From Ehretia macrophylla (Eukaryota > Streptophyta > Magnoliopsida > Boraginales > Ehretiaceae), in the NCBI GenBank assembly GCA_037974665.1, contig CM075764.1, forward strand, positions 119,288,325 to 119,352,324: a stretch of DNA of 64,000 nucleotides. The letters are read 5' to 3'. The notes beneath the pieces were generated by a model. It did not search any database. It was not told where the DNA came from and worked only from the letters and a program-made list of their open reading frames with translations. Within the stretch, counting starts at the first letter, position 1, and every line of letters starts with the position of its first letter. Below are positions 22,530 to 32,919 of this stretch, one piece after another. The position numbers were made by a program, and so were the translations under genes.

Positions 22530-23901
22530 TATAATAACTTGAATTCACTATTATTGCCAAAAAAGACTTAAGCATTTGAAGCATTTCGGACTTAAACTCT
22601 GTTGACACAAAAAAAAATTATTTATCCTTCACGAACTAAAATTAATCTTTTTTGTCAAAAATATTCAAAATTACTTTTTTTTTCTTAATTTAAGAGATGA
22701 CTAAACGATTTACACCACTTAAAATATGATACTAGAGATTAAAGTATTTATCCTAAAAATATTATATTTGAAATTACTTTTTTTGTCAGATTTTTTTATT
22801 ATTATTATTATTTTCAATTCAATGAAGGCCTAAGTTATTTACATCACTTAAAATATTTTACTCGAGATTAAAGCTAGAGATATCTCACACTTAAAATAAA
22901 AATTATTTAGACTAAATGACCCGAGGTAATATTTCGAATTAATTTCCATCAAGAAAAACCATCCTTAATAATCCACATAGACAGGTAAGGAATACTTTGG
23001 CGTCAAGAACCAAATCATTAATAACCCACATAGAGAAGTAACATAACGTTACATTTTATGTACACTTTTTCGCAACTGCACTTTCTCACTCTCTCATCTC
23101 TATAAATACAAATCACATCCTCACACTCTCTATCTCTCCATCTCTATAAATATACATCACATTCTCACTCGCAATATTTTTACCTACCAGTAATTATCAT
23201 TTTGTTAAAAGAAATCCAAAATATCACATTCACAAGTAAATTAATATATTGCTAGTAATGAGCTAATTTTATAATTATACATTCAAGTGATTTATTAGAA
23301 AAGCTAAAGCTTTATTTATTAGCTTGAGAAATATCACTATAAATAATTCAACATGTCTTGACATCCGTCAGTGTTTTAGTTAATGAAATAATTTTAGTGG
23401 AGGCAATTTATTGAAATTATTACTCATTTCTTCCATATGAAAATTTCAATTTAGGTACTTCTAGAAAATATTTTCTCTTCAAATTTCTACTTTTCATAGT
23501 GGGAAAAAAGAAATAATAAAGACATTTTTAATATTTTTGTTTGTGTTTACAATTTTATTCTCTTACAAAGTAAACTAGTATTTTAAAAAAGACATATTCT
23601 TCTAAATTCACCCAAGTTAAAGTAAATAAAAATCATCTTAACTTTTTTCCTTTTTCGATATTTTACAACATAAGGATTATATATCACCTTCAAAAAACTC
23701 TTTTACGTTTTATAGTCTTAACACAATTTTTTAAGAAAAATGTAAAATGACTTTTGAAATATTTTATTCTATTTAATTTTTATTGTCACCATAAAAAAGT
23801 AGTCAAAAAAAAGTAAACGTATTGAAAATCCCATCTTAATGCTTTTCATTCCTTATTTCCCTTTTCTTTTTTCATCATTAATAAATATTGGATTACATTT
23901 A
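22530..23901. other. AT-rich noncoding DNA with repeated TATA-like segments
   Basis: No gene is seen. Two adjacent copies of a CTCTCTATCTCTATAAATA-like segment occur at about 23085-23175, and a related copy lies near 24505-24540. A short direct repeat around ATAACCCACATAGA occurs at about 22970 and 23025. These look like duplicated promoter-type sequence, though no transcript can be inferred from them. Confidence 0.5.
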
Positions 23902-24345
23902 TTACGCACATTGAATAGCAAAGAACATGTTATCTTAATATTAGAAAATAATATTAATAATATAGCCTATTCATTCGTCAAGAATATTAAAATTACCTTT
24001 TTTTTAAATTAATGAATACGTAAAAAATTTACGAAAACTTTTCATTTCTTACGCACATTGAATAGCAAAGAACATGTTATCTCAATATTAGAAAATAATA
24101 TTAATAATATAGCATATTCATTCGTCAAGAATATTAAAATTACCTTTTTTTTTTAAATTAACGAATACGTCAAAAGATAACATTTACGAAAACTTTTCAT
24201 TTATTCTTTCCTTTTTTTCTCATCATTAATAAATATTGGATTACACTTACGCACATTGAATAGCAAAAAACATGTTATATCGATATTAGAAAACAATATA
24301 ACAATATAGCATATATTGATTTGTTAAGAATATTAAAATTTTAAA
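23902..24345 (+). repeat. Three-copy AT-rich tandem repeat
   Basis: TTACGCACATTGAATAGCAA begins units at 23902, 24049 and (one base shifted) 24247. The units share GAACATGTTAT, AATATTAGAAAATAATAT and TCAAGAATATTAAAATT blocks. Unit spacings are 147 and 198 bp; the middle unit lacks the CATCATTAATAAATATTGG lead-in seen before the first and third. Confidence 0.85.
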
Positions 24346-24439
24346 TTAACGAAAACATATATCATATAACACACGTTAAAATATAAGATTTATAAAAACT
24401 AATCTCCAATATATCACAAAAAAAAGAAAAAAAAGGGAA

Positions 24440-24665
24440 AAAGACTGGTGATATATTTGGAAATTACTTTCGCCTCAAGAAAAGATAGCAATGGTACAAC
24501 AAATGCCAACCCCACTCTCTCTCTCTCTATAAATACATCACATAATCAAACTCGCTCCCTTCTCACGTCACTCTCCACCTCTTCTCTCTTGCTTCTATGT
24601 TTCACATACACACGCACGCAGTCTCTGTTTCTCCACTGAACATCACACACACACACAGAGTATCA
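24440..24665 (+). promoter_or_regulatory. TATA-like promoter region with CT and CA microsatellites
   Basis: A (CT)n run followed by CTATAAATACATCAC near 24525 looks like a plant core promoter with a pyrimidine-rich leader. A (CA)n run lies near 24645. It stands about 700 bp upstream of the kinase fragment in the same orientation and may be that gene's old promoter. This is an inference; no start codon with a long frame follows. Confidence 0.35.
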
Positions 24666-25225
24666 TAGTATGTTGCTCGAGTAATAATCTTTTATCTTTT
24701 CGAATAATGTTATATTACTCGAGTTGATCAGTAACTATTAAGTCCATTGTTCTACACGTAGTGAAAGGTTCATCACAAGAGCAGGTAATACACAATTGTT
24801 CTACAACCTCTTAAATTAGTTTGTATAAGATTCTTGTGGAAAGCTTCAGCAAGAATAGGATTCTTGTGGAAAGCAAGTCTATTTTTGCATCGATTTTTTT
24901 ATTTATTGTTTATTTTTTTATTTTTTATTATTATTTCCTTGATCGTAATTTGTCATAGATTCAGTAAAATTAGTTTTTTTTTTAATTTATCACCTTATTA
25001 AGTAAAATTTCCTTAAAAATTTTGGTTTGAAAATGAGAAGGATAGAGTAGATCACTATCTACATTCTAGTAGTGAGATAATTAGATAAAGCTTTTTCTAG
25101 TTTGGTCGCGAATTTAATTTATCCTCGTCTTTAATAGTGTTTTGGAATATCAAGAAATGTGAAGTACTACCGCTAATTGGTGTTTTTCGTGATTAGTATC
25201 ATATATTGATTTAAGTTTTGCAAGT

Positions 25226-25527
25226 TTTGTGGGAAAATTTCGTGGTCCGAATCTTGTTAAGCTATTTGGCTACTGTTGGAAAGATGAGCAATTTTTGGTT
25301 GTTTATGAGTGTATGCAGAAGGGAAGCTTAGAAAAACCATATCTTCAGAAGTAAGTAGTAAATGGCTCTTTAAATACTTCATATATAGTCAATTTAGTTA
25401 GTCATCTTAATTTATGTAATTAAATAATGATATTGACACAGTGTTGTTGCATCTACAGAGGGTGCATAACCACTTCCTTGTAACTCATGCATAAAGATAG
25501 CGACAGATGCAAGTAAGAAAGAATGAT
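25226..25527 (+). pseudogene. Receptor-like cytoplasmic kinase remnant
   Basis: The stretch 25241-25350 encodes [20 protein letters not shown] and then [17 protein letters not shown]. This matches the HPNLVKLLGYC to hinge region (subdomains IV-V) of plant RLCK-VII kinases. It ends at a GTAAGT splice donor (25351). After about 108 bp an acceptor-like CAG precedes sequence reading GA, stop, PLPCNSCIKIATDA, the next conserved kinase segment with a TAA inside it. The glycine loop, catalytic HRD and DFG parts are absent. Downstream the sequence runs into the TTTAG repeat field. It is a broken gene fragment. Confidence 0.75.
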
Positions 25528-25589
25528 GGGCGAAACTCTTACAGGTAAGAGAGAAGCGAGCAGAACTTGACATCTTAAGAGCTTAATTT

Positions 25590-27015
25590 AATTGATTTAG
25601 CTTATTTATTAGTTTAGTTTAGTTGGTGTATTAGTTAAGTTTATATTTTGGTTTAGTTTATTTAGTTTAGGCTTAGTTATTAGATTAATTTAGTTTAGTT
25701 TTAGTTCTAGTTTTAGTTTTTTAGTTTAGCTTAGTTTATGTTCTTAGTTTTAGTTTAGTGTACTTTATATTTATTTAATTTAGCTTAGTTTATTTAGTAA
25801 AGTTTAGTTTACTTTTGGTTTAGTTTATTTATTTGGTTTAATTTAGTTTAGTTTATATTTAGTTTAATTTGTATAGTTTATTTAGTTTAGATTAGTTTAC
25901 TTAGCTTATTTATTAGTTTATCTAGTTTATTAGTTTAGTTTATATTTTACTTTTGTTTAGTTTAGTTTATCTATTTAGTTTAGTGTTTAGTTTAATTTAA
26001 TTTTTTTAGTTTAGTTTAGTTTATTTAGTAGGGTTTATTTGATTTAGTTTATTTATTAGTTTTGTTTAGTTTATTGCTTTTATTTATTTTAGTTTATTTA
26101 CTAGTTAAATGGATGTCCGACCCTAGATACTTTATTTTATGTATGAGTTAACTATCCGATTGACTTAGCGCAAGTCTGACCCTGATACTTTGTGTTACCT
26201 ATTTAGTTTAGTTTATATAGTTTATTTAGTTTAGTTTAGTTAAGTTTAGTTTCGTTTATATCTAATTTAGTTTAGTTTATTTTTTATATTTAATTCAGTT
26301 TAGTTTAGTTTATATTTTAATGTAGTTTAGGTTGGTGTAGTTTGGCCCAATTTACTTTATTTAGCTTATATCTTAGTTTATTTAGGAGTAAAAAGTTGCT
26401 ACAATTTAGGAGAGATTTATAGGAAGCCAAAAAACGTAGTTTCTTACTTTAGTTTAGTTTATATTTTGATGTCGTTTACTTTAGTTTAGATTTGGTTTAG
26501 CTTAGTTTAGTTTAATTTAGTTTAGTTTTGGTTAGGTTAGGTTAGTTTAGTCTAGTTTAGCTTAATTTTTGTTTAGTTTAGTTTGTTTATTAGGTTTTAG
26601 TTTACAATTTAGTTTAGTTTATTTTCAGTTTTGTTTAGTTTAGTCTAGTTTATATTATCTAGTTTAGCTTAGTTTATTTTTTATTTTTGTTTAATTTAGT
26701 TTAATCGTGTTAGTTTAGTTTAGATTTTACTTTACTTTACTTTTATTTTTGTTAGGTTTATCTAGTTTAGTTTAGTTTGTTTTGTTTTGTTTAGTTTAGT
26801 TTTTATTAGGTTTATTTAGTTTAGTTTTGAATTTATTTCGTTTAGTTTAGTTATTAAGTTTAGTTCATTAATTTAGTTTAGTTTAGTTTTTCATTTATTT
26901 TAGTTTTTTAGTTTAATTTATTTAAATTAAATTAATTTTAGTTTAGTTTATTTAGCTTAGTTAGTTTAGGTTTTAGTTTAGTTAGTTTTTATGAGGTTTA
27001 TTTAGTTTAGTTTAG
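25590..27015 (+). repeat. Degenerate (TTTAG)n pentanucleotide field
   Basis: For about 1.4 kb the plus strand is dominated by TTTAG, TTTAGTTTA and AGTTTATTTAG variants. A unique interruption lies at about 26108-26200, with short unique patches near 26385-26445. It lacks the GGG of the plant telomere unit TTTAGGG, so it is not simple interstitial telomeric DNA. No gene is present. Confidence 0.88.
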
Positions 27016-27019
27016 ATAA

Positions 27020-27312
27020 ATGTTGCATATCCTGTGACTCCATCTTGGATAAGGTATGTGTATGTTTTAAGCTTGTCTTGTTTATTATTTTTCTTGATAA
27101 ACTATATGGATTGTCACTATTGCCTGCTTATCCTTTTTCAGAAAAAAGGATGATTTCTCTAGTTGGAAGTTCTGCGTAGGTGAATGTGAAATTTTTACTA
27201 GATGAGGAGAAAACAATTGCCAATTCCATAATAGGTGTCTATCTAGAGTGAAAGGTAATTAATTTGATTATGTTAGATTTAGTTCTCAAATTCTTATCTC
27301 ATTTGTAATGTT
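27020..27312 (+). repeat. Divergent copy of the exon-bearing array unit
   Basis: GGATAAGGTATGTGTATG, the TCTGCGTAGGTGAATGTGAAA segment at 27171-27191 and TTTTTACTAGATGAGGAGAAA match, in order, the unit repeated between 32920 and 50770. The sequence after it (CTCAAATTCTTATCTCATTTG) also matches the region after the last unit near 50790. The copia element at 27313 interrupts it. Confidence 0.7.
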
Positions 27313-27546
27313 TGAAAGAAAATGTAGAGTGAAGATATTTTCTGAGAGTAAAAATGATTATCTTATTCATTGAATGTTCAGTACAATAGGTATTTATACA
27401 AGTCTCATGTGCAGAGATGATTAAGCACATGTCTAACTAGATATTCAGTTACAAGCATGACAATTGTATTACAGCTGGACTACTATCTATTATATGTTGG
27501 ATACAGTTGTACTTAGTTCTAGCTTTAACATAGACATATCTTATCA
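27313..27546 (-). repeat. 3' LTR of the Ale-like copia
   Basis: The 234-bp copy lies downstream in the minus-strand sense. On the plus strand it runs TGAAAGAAAATG to TCTTATCA. It is nearly identical to 32087-32345 except that it lacks the roughly 25-bp segment near 32303-32328. A purine tract (plus-strand GCCCCCCTCAAG) adjoins at 27547. Confidence 0.93.
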
Positions 27547-27553
27547 GCCCCCC

Positions 27554-28246
27554 TCAAGCTGAACTGGCAGAGCTTGTCATGGGCAGCTTGGACTTCAGAT
27601 AGTGGAATTTTGGCTTAGGCAATGACTTAGTGAACATATCTCCTATTTGTTCTGTAGTGGAAATGGAGGAAAACTGTAGGATTTTGGACACCACCTGCTC
27701 CCGTATAAAATGATAGTCGATTTCTATCTGCTTAATCCTGCCATGAAATACCAGATTGGCTGCCAAGGCCATAGTTGAAACACTATCACAATGTAAGACA
27801 GGTTTAGAGGTAGAAATCTACAAATCTTTAAGGAAATAGGCCAGCCATTTAAGTTCTGTTGCAGTGTGGGCCATGGCCCTATACTCTACTTTAGTAGAAG
27901 ACCTGGCCATTATGGGCTGCTTTTTAGAACTCCAAAAAATCAAATTTTTACCCAAGAAGACTATGTAGCCGGAGGTGGACCTTCTATCAATAAAGTCACT
28001 AGCCCAGTCAGAGTCATAGTAGGCATAAATATGTAGAGGCCCTGACTGATAGTATAATCCCTGACTGAGAGTACCCTTGATATATCTCAAAGTGCGCTTA
28101 AGAACTGCATAATCTGCCTGTGTTGGTGAATGCATATGTTGACAAAAAGCATTCACTGCATGCTGCAGGTCAGGCCTGGTTACTATTAAATATTGCAGAG
28201 TACCAACCAGGCTCCTAAAGTGTGTAGGATTAGGATAAGAAGCTGA
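27554..28246 (-). pseudogene. Ale-like copia RNase H
   Basis: Minus-strand frames from 28156 and 27772 carry the copia RNase H. Visible blocks are YAYYDSDWASDFIDRRST (catalytic D), SGYIVFLGKNLIFWSSKKQ, and a C-terminal EQIGDMFTKSLPKPKF. The usual EAEYRA motif reads KVEYRAMA. A stop near 27815 separates the last segment, which includes SNLVFHGR-like sequence. The enzyme would remove the RNA strand during reverse transcription. Confidence 0.88.
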
Positions 28247-28983
28247 CTATTCATGATGCTGATTTGAAGATTTGACAACAGTAGGAGTGTCGACTGGTTT
28301 ACAATCTGCCATTCCTGCTTTGGTTAGAAGGTCTTGGGCATATTTGCTTTGGTGTAACAACACTCCTTTAGAGGTGTATTGCACCTCTATACCCAAGAAG
28401 TAAGATAATCTGCCCAAGTCTTTCATAGCAAACCTTGTCCCCATGATAGAAATGAGTTTAGAAATATAGGTAGTTGAATCACCAGTCACCATGATATTAT
28501 CCACATAGATAAGCACCAAGGTAAATCTATGGTTGTTTTATGAATAAAAAGCGAGGAGTCTACACTGCTCATAATAAACCCCTGATTAACACGAAAAGAT
28601 GAGAACATGTGATACCAGGCTCTTGGAGCTTGCTTTAAGCCATAGAGAGACTTTTTAAGGTGATAGACATGTGTAGGATATTTAGAATCCTGAAATCCTT
28701 GAGGTTGTGTCATAAACACTGATTCCTCTCGATGCCCATGAAGAAAGGCATTAGAGACATCTAGTTGTTTTAATGACCAACTGTGATGAAGAGCTAAGCT
28801 AAGAACCACCCTTATAGTTTGGGGCTTTACAACAGGGCTAAATGTTTCTGTATAGTCAAGCCCTTGTTCTTGTAAGTAGCCTTTTGCCACCAACCTAGCT
28901 GCATACCTAGCGACAGTCCCATCAGTATTTTTCTTTATTTTGAACACCCATTTAGAGCCTATGGGCTGCCTGTTGGCAGGCAA
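28247..28983 (-). pseudogene. pol: Ale-like copia reverse transcriptase
   Basis: The frame from 28983 shows QPIGSKWVFKIKKNTDGTV, LVAKGYLQEQGLDYTETFSP, LKQLDVSNAFLHG and [14 protein letters not shown] frameshift at about 28500-28520 moves the catalytic motif into the overlapping frame, where it reads YVDN rather than YVDD. The following block LSYFLGIEVQYTSKGVLLHQ is intact. The Asp to Asn change would be expected to abolish or cripple polymerase activity. Confidence 0.9.
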
Positions 28984-29526
28984 GGGTACTAAATCCCATG
29001 TATGTTATTTCTGTAAAGCTGTGTATTCTTCCTGCATAGCTTGAACCCAGCAAGAATATTTAAAGGCCTCCTTATAAGTAGCAGGCTCAGTAGTAGGTGG
29101 TGTAGTAATAAAGGAGTTTAACTGATATAGTGGAGGGGGTAAACAATTTTTTTTTGATCTAGTGAGCATAGGATGCATAGATTATGGAGCCAATTGATTG
29201 TGAGGCTCAGTTGCAGATTGAGTGTGGTCTGTCTGGGAGTGGACATAATGAGATGTAGAAGGGAGAGGCATTGTAGTAGACTGTTTGTCTATGACTGGAG
29301 CAGTCTGACTGATATAAGGTATAGGACTTGAAGGAGAAGAAGAGAGGAGAGTCTGACCATTAGAAGATTGGGAAGTAGAAGAAGGGAACACTATTTCTAT
29401 GTAAGGAGCAGACTGACATGCAATCGGTGACTGTAAGATTGGGGCAGACTCAGTAGTATGTGTAAAAATAGGAGGAAATTGCAAGCTTGTCAATGGTGAG
29501 CTTGACTGTGAGAGATAAAGTTTAGA
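28984..29526 (-). pseudogene. Ale-like copia integrase-RT linker
   Basis: The frame 29493-29182 is proline-, serine- and threonine-rich with no fold visible, as usual between copia integrase and reverse transcriptase. The stretch 28984-29181 encodes the start of the RT domain in pieces, with stops. Nothing else is seen. Confidence 0.65.
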
Positions 29527-30468
29527 CTAATAGGGGAAGACACTGTCTACAAACCTAACATGTGTAGACACAAAAACTTTTTCAGTTGCAGGATCCAAAC
29601 ATTTGTAACCTTTTGTATTTGGGCAGTAACCTAAAAAGACACAGGGAGTGGATCTATTTTCTAACTTGTTATATGTGTAAGGCCTTAGCCAAGGGTAACA
29701 TAGACAACCAAATACCTGTAGATGTTGATAATCTGGAGGTTTAGCATAGAGTGCTTCAAAAGGAGATATATTACCAATGACTGGTGTAGGCAGTCTATTG
29801 ATTAAATAATTGGCAACTGAAAGTGCCTCTAGCCAATATTTGGTAGGAAGATTGGACTGATTAAGAAGGGCTAGGGTAGTTTCAATAAGATGCATATGTT
29901 TTCTCTCTACCTTGCCATTCTGTTGTGGGGTATATGGGAAAGTATTTTGGTGTAAGGAGCCTAGGGATTGCTGAAAAAGCTTGAACTGTGTATTAACATA
30001 CTCAGTGCCATTGTATGTCCTAAACACTTTGATTTTGGTTTGAAACTGTGTTTCAATCATTGTATTAAAAGAAATAAAAGTTGCACATGCATCAAATTTA
30101 GACTTAAGGGGATATAACCAACAATATCTTGTACAATCATCAATGAATAACAGATAATATATGTATCCCATACAAGAAAGAAAAGGGGCTGGTCCCCATA
30201 CATCTGAGTGGACTAAATGAAAAGGCTTTTGTGTAATAGAATCAGACAAGGTAAATGGCAGTCTATGGGACTTAGCCACTGAACAGGATGCACAATCTAG
30301 ACTAGTAGTATGAAGTTTTACATTCAAAAATTTAGAAAGTAGCTGAGCAGTTGTAGCTGTGGGATGGCCCAGCTTGTAATGCCAAAGCAAAGCTGGAGTA
30401 ATAGTTGAATTTGTAGTAGAATGACAGGTGTATGCCTGGGATTTTAGAAGAGTAGGAGTGCTAGGCAA
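29527..30468 (-). pseudogene. int: Ale-like copia integrase
   Basis: A 313-codon frame carries the pre-integrase zinc region (WHYKLGHPTATT, CASCSVAKSHRL) and the integrase core. Catalytic acids are D in LVHSDVWGPAP, the second-Asp region reading VFRTYNGTEY in place of the usual RSDNGxEY, and E in NGKVERKHMHLIET. The usual second catalytic Asp appears as Thr or Tyr here. The C-terminal part has LQVFGCLCYPWLRPY and PCVFLGYCPNTKGYKC. The frame itself is uninterrupted. Confidence 0.9.
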
Positions 30469-30915
30469 AGGGTAGAGTCATCTTTCACATGGGGCCCTGA
30501 ACTGAATGTGATATGTATGGTTGTCCATAATAGTCACCTCCTTAGCATTAAAGAAAACAGTACAGTTATTGTCTTTTGTTAACTAATAAACTGAAATCAA
30601 ATTAGAAGAAATTTGTGGAACATAAAGAATATTAGACAGAAAGAAATTAGAAGAAGGAGAGGAAATGGTACCACTACCAGTGCTGTGAATTAGTAGGGAG
30701 TTACCATTCCCAACAACAACTGCCTCGGTACCAGTGTATGCTTGAGAAGTTTGCAGATGTGAGGAGTCATGTGTGACATGAGCATTAGCTCCAGAATCAA
30801 GATACCAATAGGTATCGGCAGGGTTTGGGGATAGGATATGTGCTGCAAGAGCTTGGGGCTCAGATTTCTGAAGGTAGTAATTGGTATTGTCCAGCCTATG
30901 CCAGCACTCTAAGGC
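30469..30915 (-). pseudogene. Ale-like copia protease and zinc knuckle
   Basis: On the minus strand, around 30960-30900, CQIYGKPNHIALECWHR is a gag zinc knuckle whose second Cys has become Tyr. It is followed near 30815 by the protease active site YLDSGANAHVTHDS. In-frame stops lie at about 30583 and 30480. The segment joins gag to integrase. Confidence 0.78.
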
Positions 30916-31809
30916 TATATGGTTAGGTTTTCCATATATCTGACAGTAAGTCTTTGATGTGGGAGGTGTGGGTGAGGGTATAGTGCTACCAGTGGTGTAT
31001 GTGTTGATGTTTCTCCCTTGGTTTCTACCACCTCTACCTCTTCTGCTTCCCCTGTTGTTACCCTTGCCTCTGCCTCTGTTTTAATTAAAAGAATTGTTGT
31101 ACAGGGCAGTGTGGAGTTGTTAAGAAGAGGAGTTGTCATGCAAAGTAACAGATTTTGTCAACCTAAGGTGCAGTTCTTCTGAAATCAACAAACTACTGAG
31201 TTGAAGAAGAGACAAAGTCTTCTTCTTAAGCCTAAGTGAAGCCTTGAAGGGATCATACTCCACTGGAAGTCCCTTAAGAATGTAGAGAGTAAGATCCTCA
31301 TCTGAAATGACTTCAGATGCTGCGGCAAGATTATCAACCAGGTATTTGACATGATCAAGGTATTGTTGCATGTTTTGAGATCCCTTGCTGAGATTATGCA
31401 ACTGAAGCTTCAGCTGTTGAATGTGTTACCTGCTAAGAGAATTGAACCTAGTGGTTAGGGCTTGCCAAATCAAAGCTATTGTTGGTAAGTGGAACACTTG
31501 TGGTAGAACAGTAGGTGAGATTGAGGCAAACAAACAACTCTTAATGTGTTGATCTTGGATAAACCAAGTAGAATAAGTAGGATTGATTGTTGATGATCCT
31601 TCAGTGGTAGTAAGAATCTTAGAAGGACAAGCATCATCTCCAGTGAGATGTTCATACAACTCATGAGCTTGAAAAATTGTCTGCAATTGAGTCCTCCACA
31701 TCATGTAATTAGAGTTATCAAGCTTAATTTGAACAAGACTGTTCAAATTTTGCAGAAGAAGATTCAATTGAGCTGGAAGCTCTTTGGAAGAGCTGGAAAT
31801 GGCAGCCAT
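30916..31809 (-). pseudogene. gag: Ale-like copia gag
   Basis: The likely start is MAAISSSSKELPAQ at 31809. The copia gag domain follows, with VQIKLDNSNYMMWRTQLQTI and FQAHELYEHLTGD, then IWQALTTRFNSLSR. A stop near 31424 precedes the continuing frame (LSKGSQNMQQYLDHVKYLVD, DLTLYILKGLPVEYDPFKAS). A frameshift then leads to a glycine/arginine-poor tail before the zinc knuckle. An arginine/glycine-rich linker is expected here and is shifted out of frame. Confidence 0.85.
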
Positions 31810-32073
31810 TGATGAAGAAGCCAAAAGCTTAATGATCACTAGCGGAAGCAATGAGAAGATCAAGATTGTGAAATGTTGAATATGAGGTAACCCTAGATTT
31901 GCAAAATTAGGGTTTGAGAAGCTTGCGAAGGCCTAATTTTGATGTCGCGAAGCTTCAAAGAGGTGTTTTAATGGCGTCGCACCTCTCAAATGGATGAAAG
32001 CAGCCTATTGTGAAGCTTGCTTTCAGAAGAAAAAAAAAGGCTAACAATGGCAGCTTAGAGAGGATCTATACCT

Positions 32074-32086
32074 GCTCTCGATACCA
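32074..32086 (-). other. Primer-binding site of the Ale-like copia
   Basis: On the minus strand TGGTATCGAGAGC directly follows the LTR end. It is the usual methionine-initiator type with a CG/GA variation. Confidence 0.85.
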
Positions 32087-32345
32087 TGAAAGAAAATGTA
32101 GAGTGAAGATATTTTCTGAGAATAAAAATGATTATCTTATTCATTGAATGTTCAATACAATAGGTATTTATACAAGTCTCATGTGCATAGATGATTAAGC
32201 ACATGTCTAACTAGATATTCAGTTACACGCATGACAGCTGTATTACAGCTGGACTACTATCTATTGTATGTTGGATACAGTTGTACTTAGTTCTAGCTTT
32301 AACTATCTATTGTATACTGTAGCTAAGCATAGACATATCTTATCA
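32087..32345 (-). repeat. 5' LTR of the Ale-like copia
   Basis: This is the 259-bp LTR at the start of the minus-strand element. It differs from the other LTR at a handful of bases plus one insertion of about 25 bp (ACTATCTATTGTATACTG...), which partly duplicates neighbouring ACTATCTATTGTATG sequence. The ATGTT target duplication follows. Confidence 0.92.
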
Positions 32346-32350
32346 ATGTT

Positions 32351-32919
32351 ATCGTCTCATACGTGGATGATTAGTTCGCATGCTAACATAATAAACCTTT
32401 TTATTTATTAGTTCGTATGCTAACATAATAAACATTTTTTATTTCTCACTCTTCTTTTAGCATGCCTACTAAACATACACATAAGAGGTGATAAATGGAA
32501 GTGATACTGCTGTTATGATTTTTTTACAGAATATGATGATTGTCTGCACCATATCTACATCAAGTCAGTCAGATGGTTCAATAAGGATCCCTTTCTACTA
32601 CTGTTGTGCAAAAATCAAGGTGTCTTTTTTGTATCCGTCTATCAACTCTTTTTGGATGATTAATTTTTTATTTCTTGGGAAATTCTGATTACTACAATAA
32701 GAGATGTTCACATGCAGGGTCCTGTGGAAGGAAGTTGGCTAAAGTTGGTGCCTCTGTCTAGGGTAATTCTTCTCGAGTGAGGATTCCCTCGTAACATTAT
32801 TATGTATGAGCTAGACCCATCAATTGTGAACAGAAAACATTATTTCATTGTAACTGCATCAGTAGTTAATACCATTAATCTTGCTCATAATATGATAACA
32901 TTATGAGGAATATATTAAC
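32351..32919 (+). other. Sequence with a short tandem repeat and two exon-like segments
   Basis: A tandem pair of about 36-bp units (TTAGTTCGCATGCTAACATA) lies at 32366-32442. At about 32529-32620 an acceptor-like TTTTTACAG precedes an open stretch ending KIK before GGTGTC. It reads MMIVCTISTSSQSDGSIRIP and then FYYCCAKIK. A second open stretch after CATGCAGG (about 32716-32760) reads GPVEGSWLKLVPLSR. I do not recognise the protein. These could be exons of an old gene or chance. Confidence 0.3.

Larger units (their letters stand above)
27313..32345 (-). mobile_element. Ale/Retrofit-like Ty1/copia retrotransposon
   Basis: This 5.03-kb element lies on the minus strand, flanked by ATGTT target duplications (27308-27312 and 32346-32350). 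Its short LTRs (234 and 259 bp) start TGATAAGATATGTC and end CATTTTCTTTCA on the minus strand. A methionine-tRNA-like primer site and a purine tract adjoin the LTRs. Gene order on the minus strand is gag, protease, integrase, reverse transcriptase, RNase H. Short LTRs and the gag type suggest the Ale/Retrofit lineage; this is a tentative call. Frameshifts and altered key residues make it defective. Confidence 0.9.

Noticed and set aside
25590..27015. TTTAG field as an interstitial telomere
   Set aside because: The repeat lacks the GGG of TTTAGGG and is degenerate throughout; the same applies to the CTTAG field at 51590-54230.
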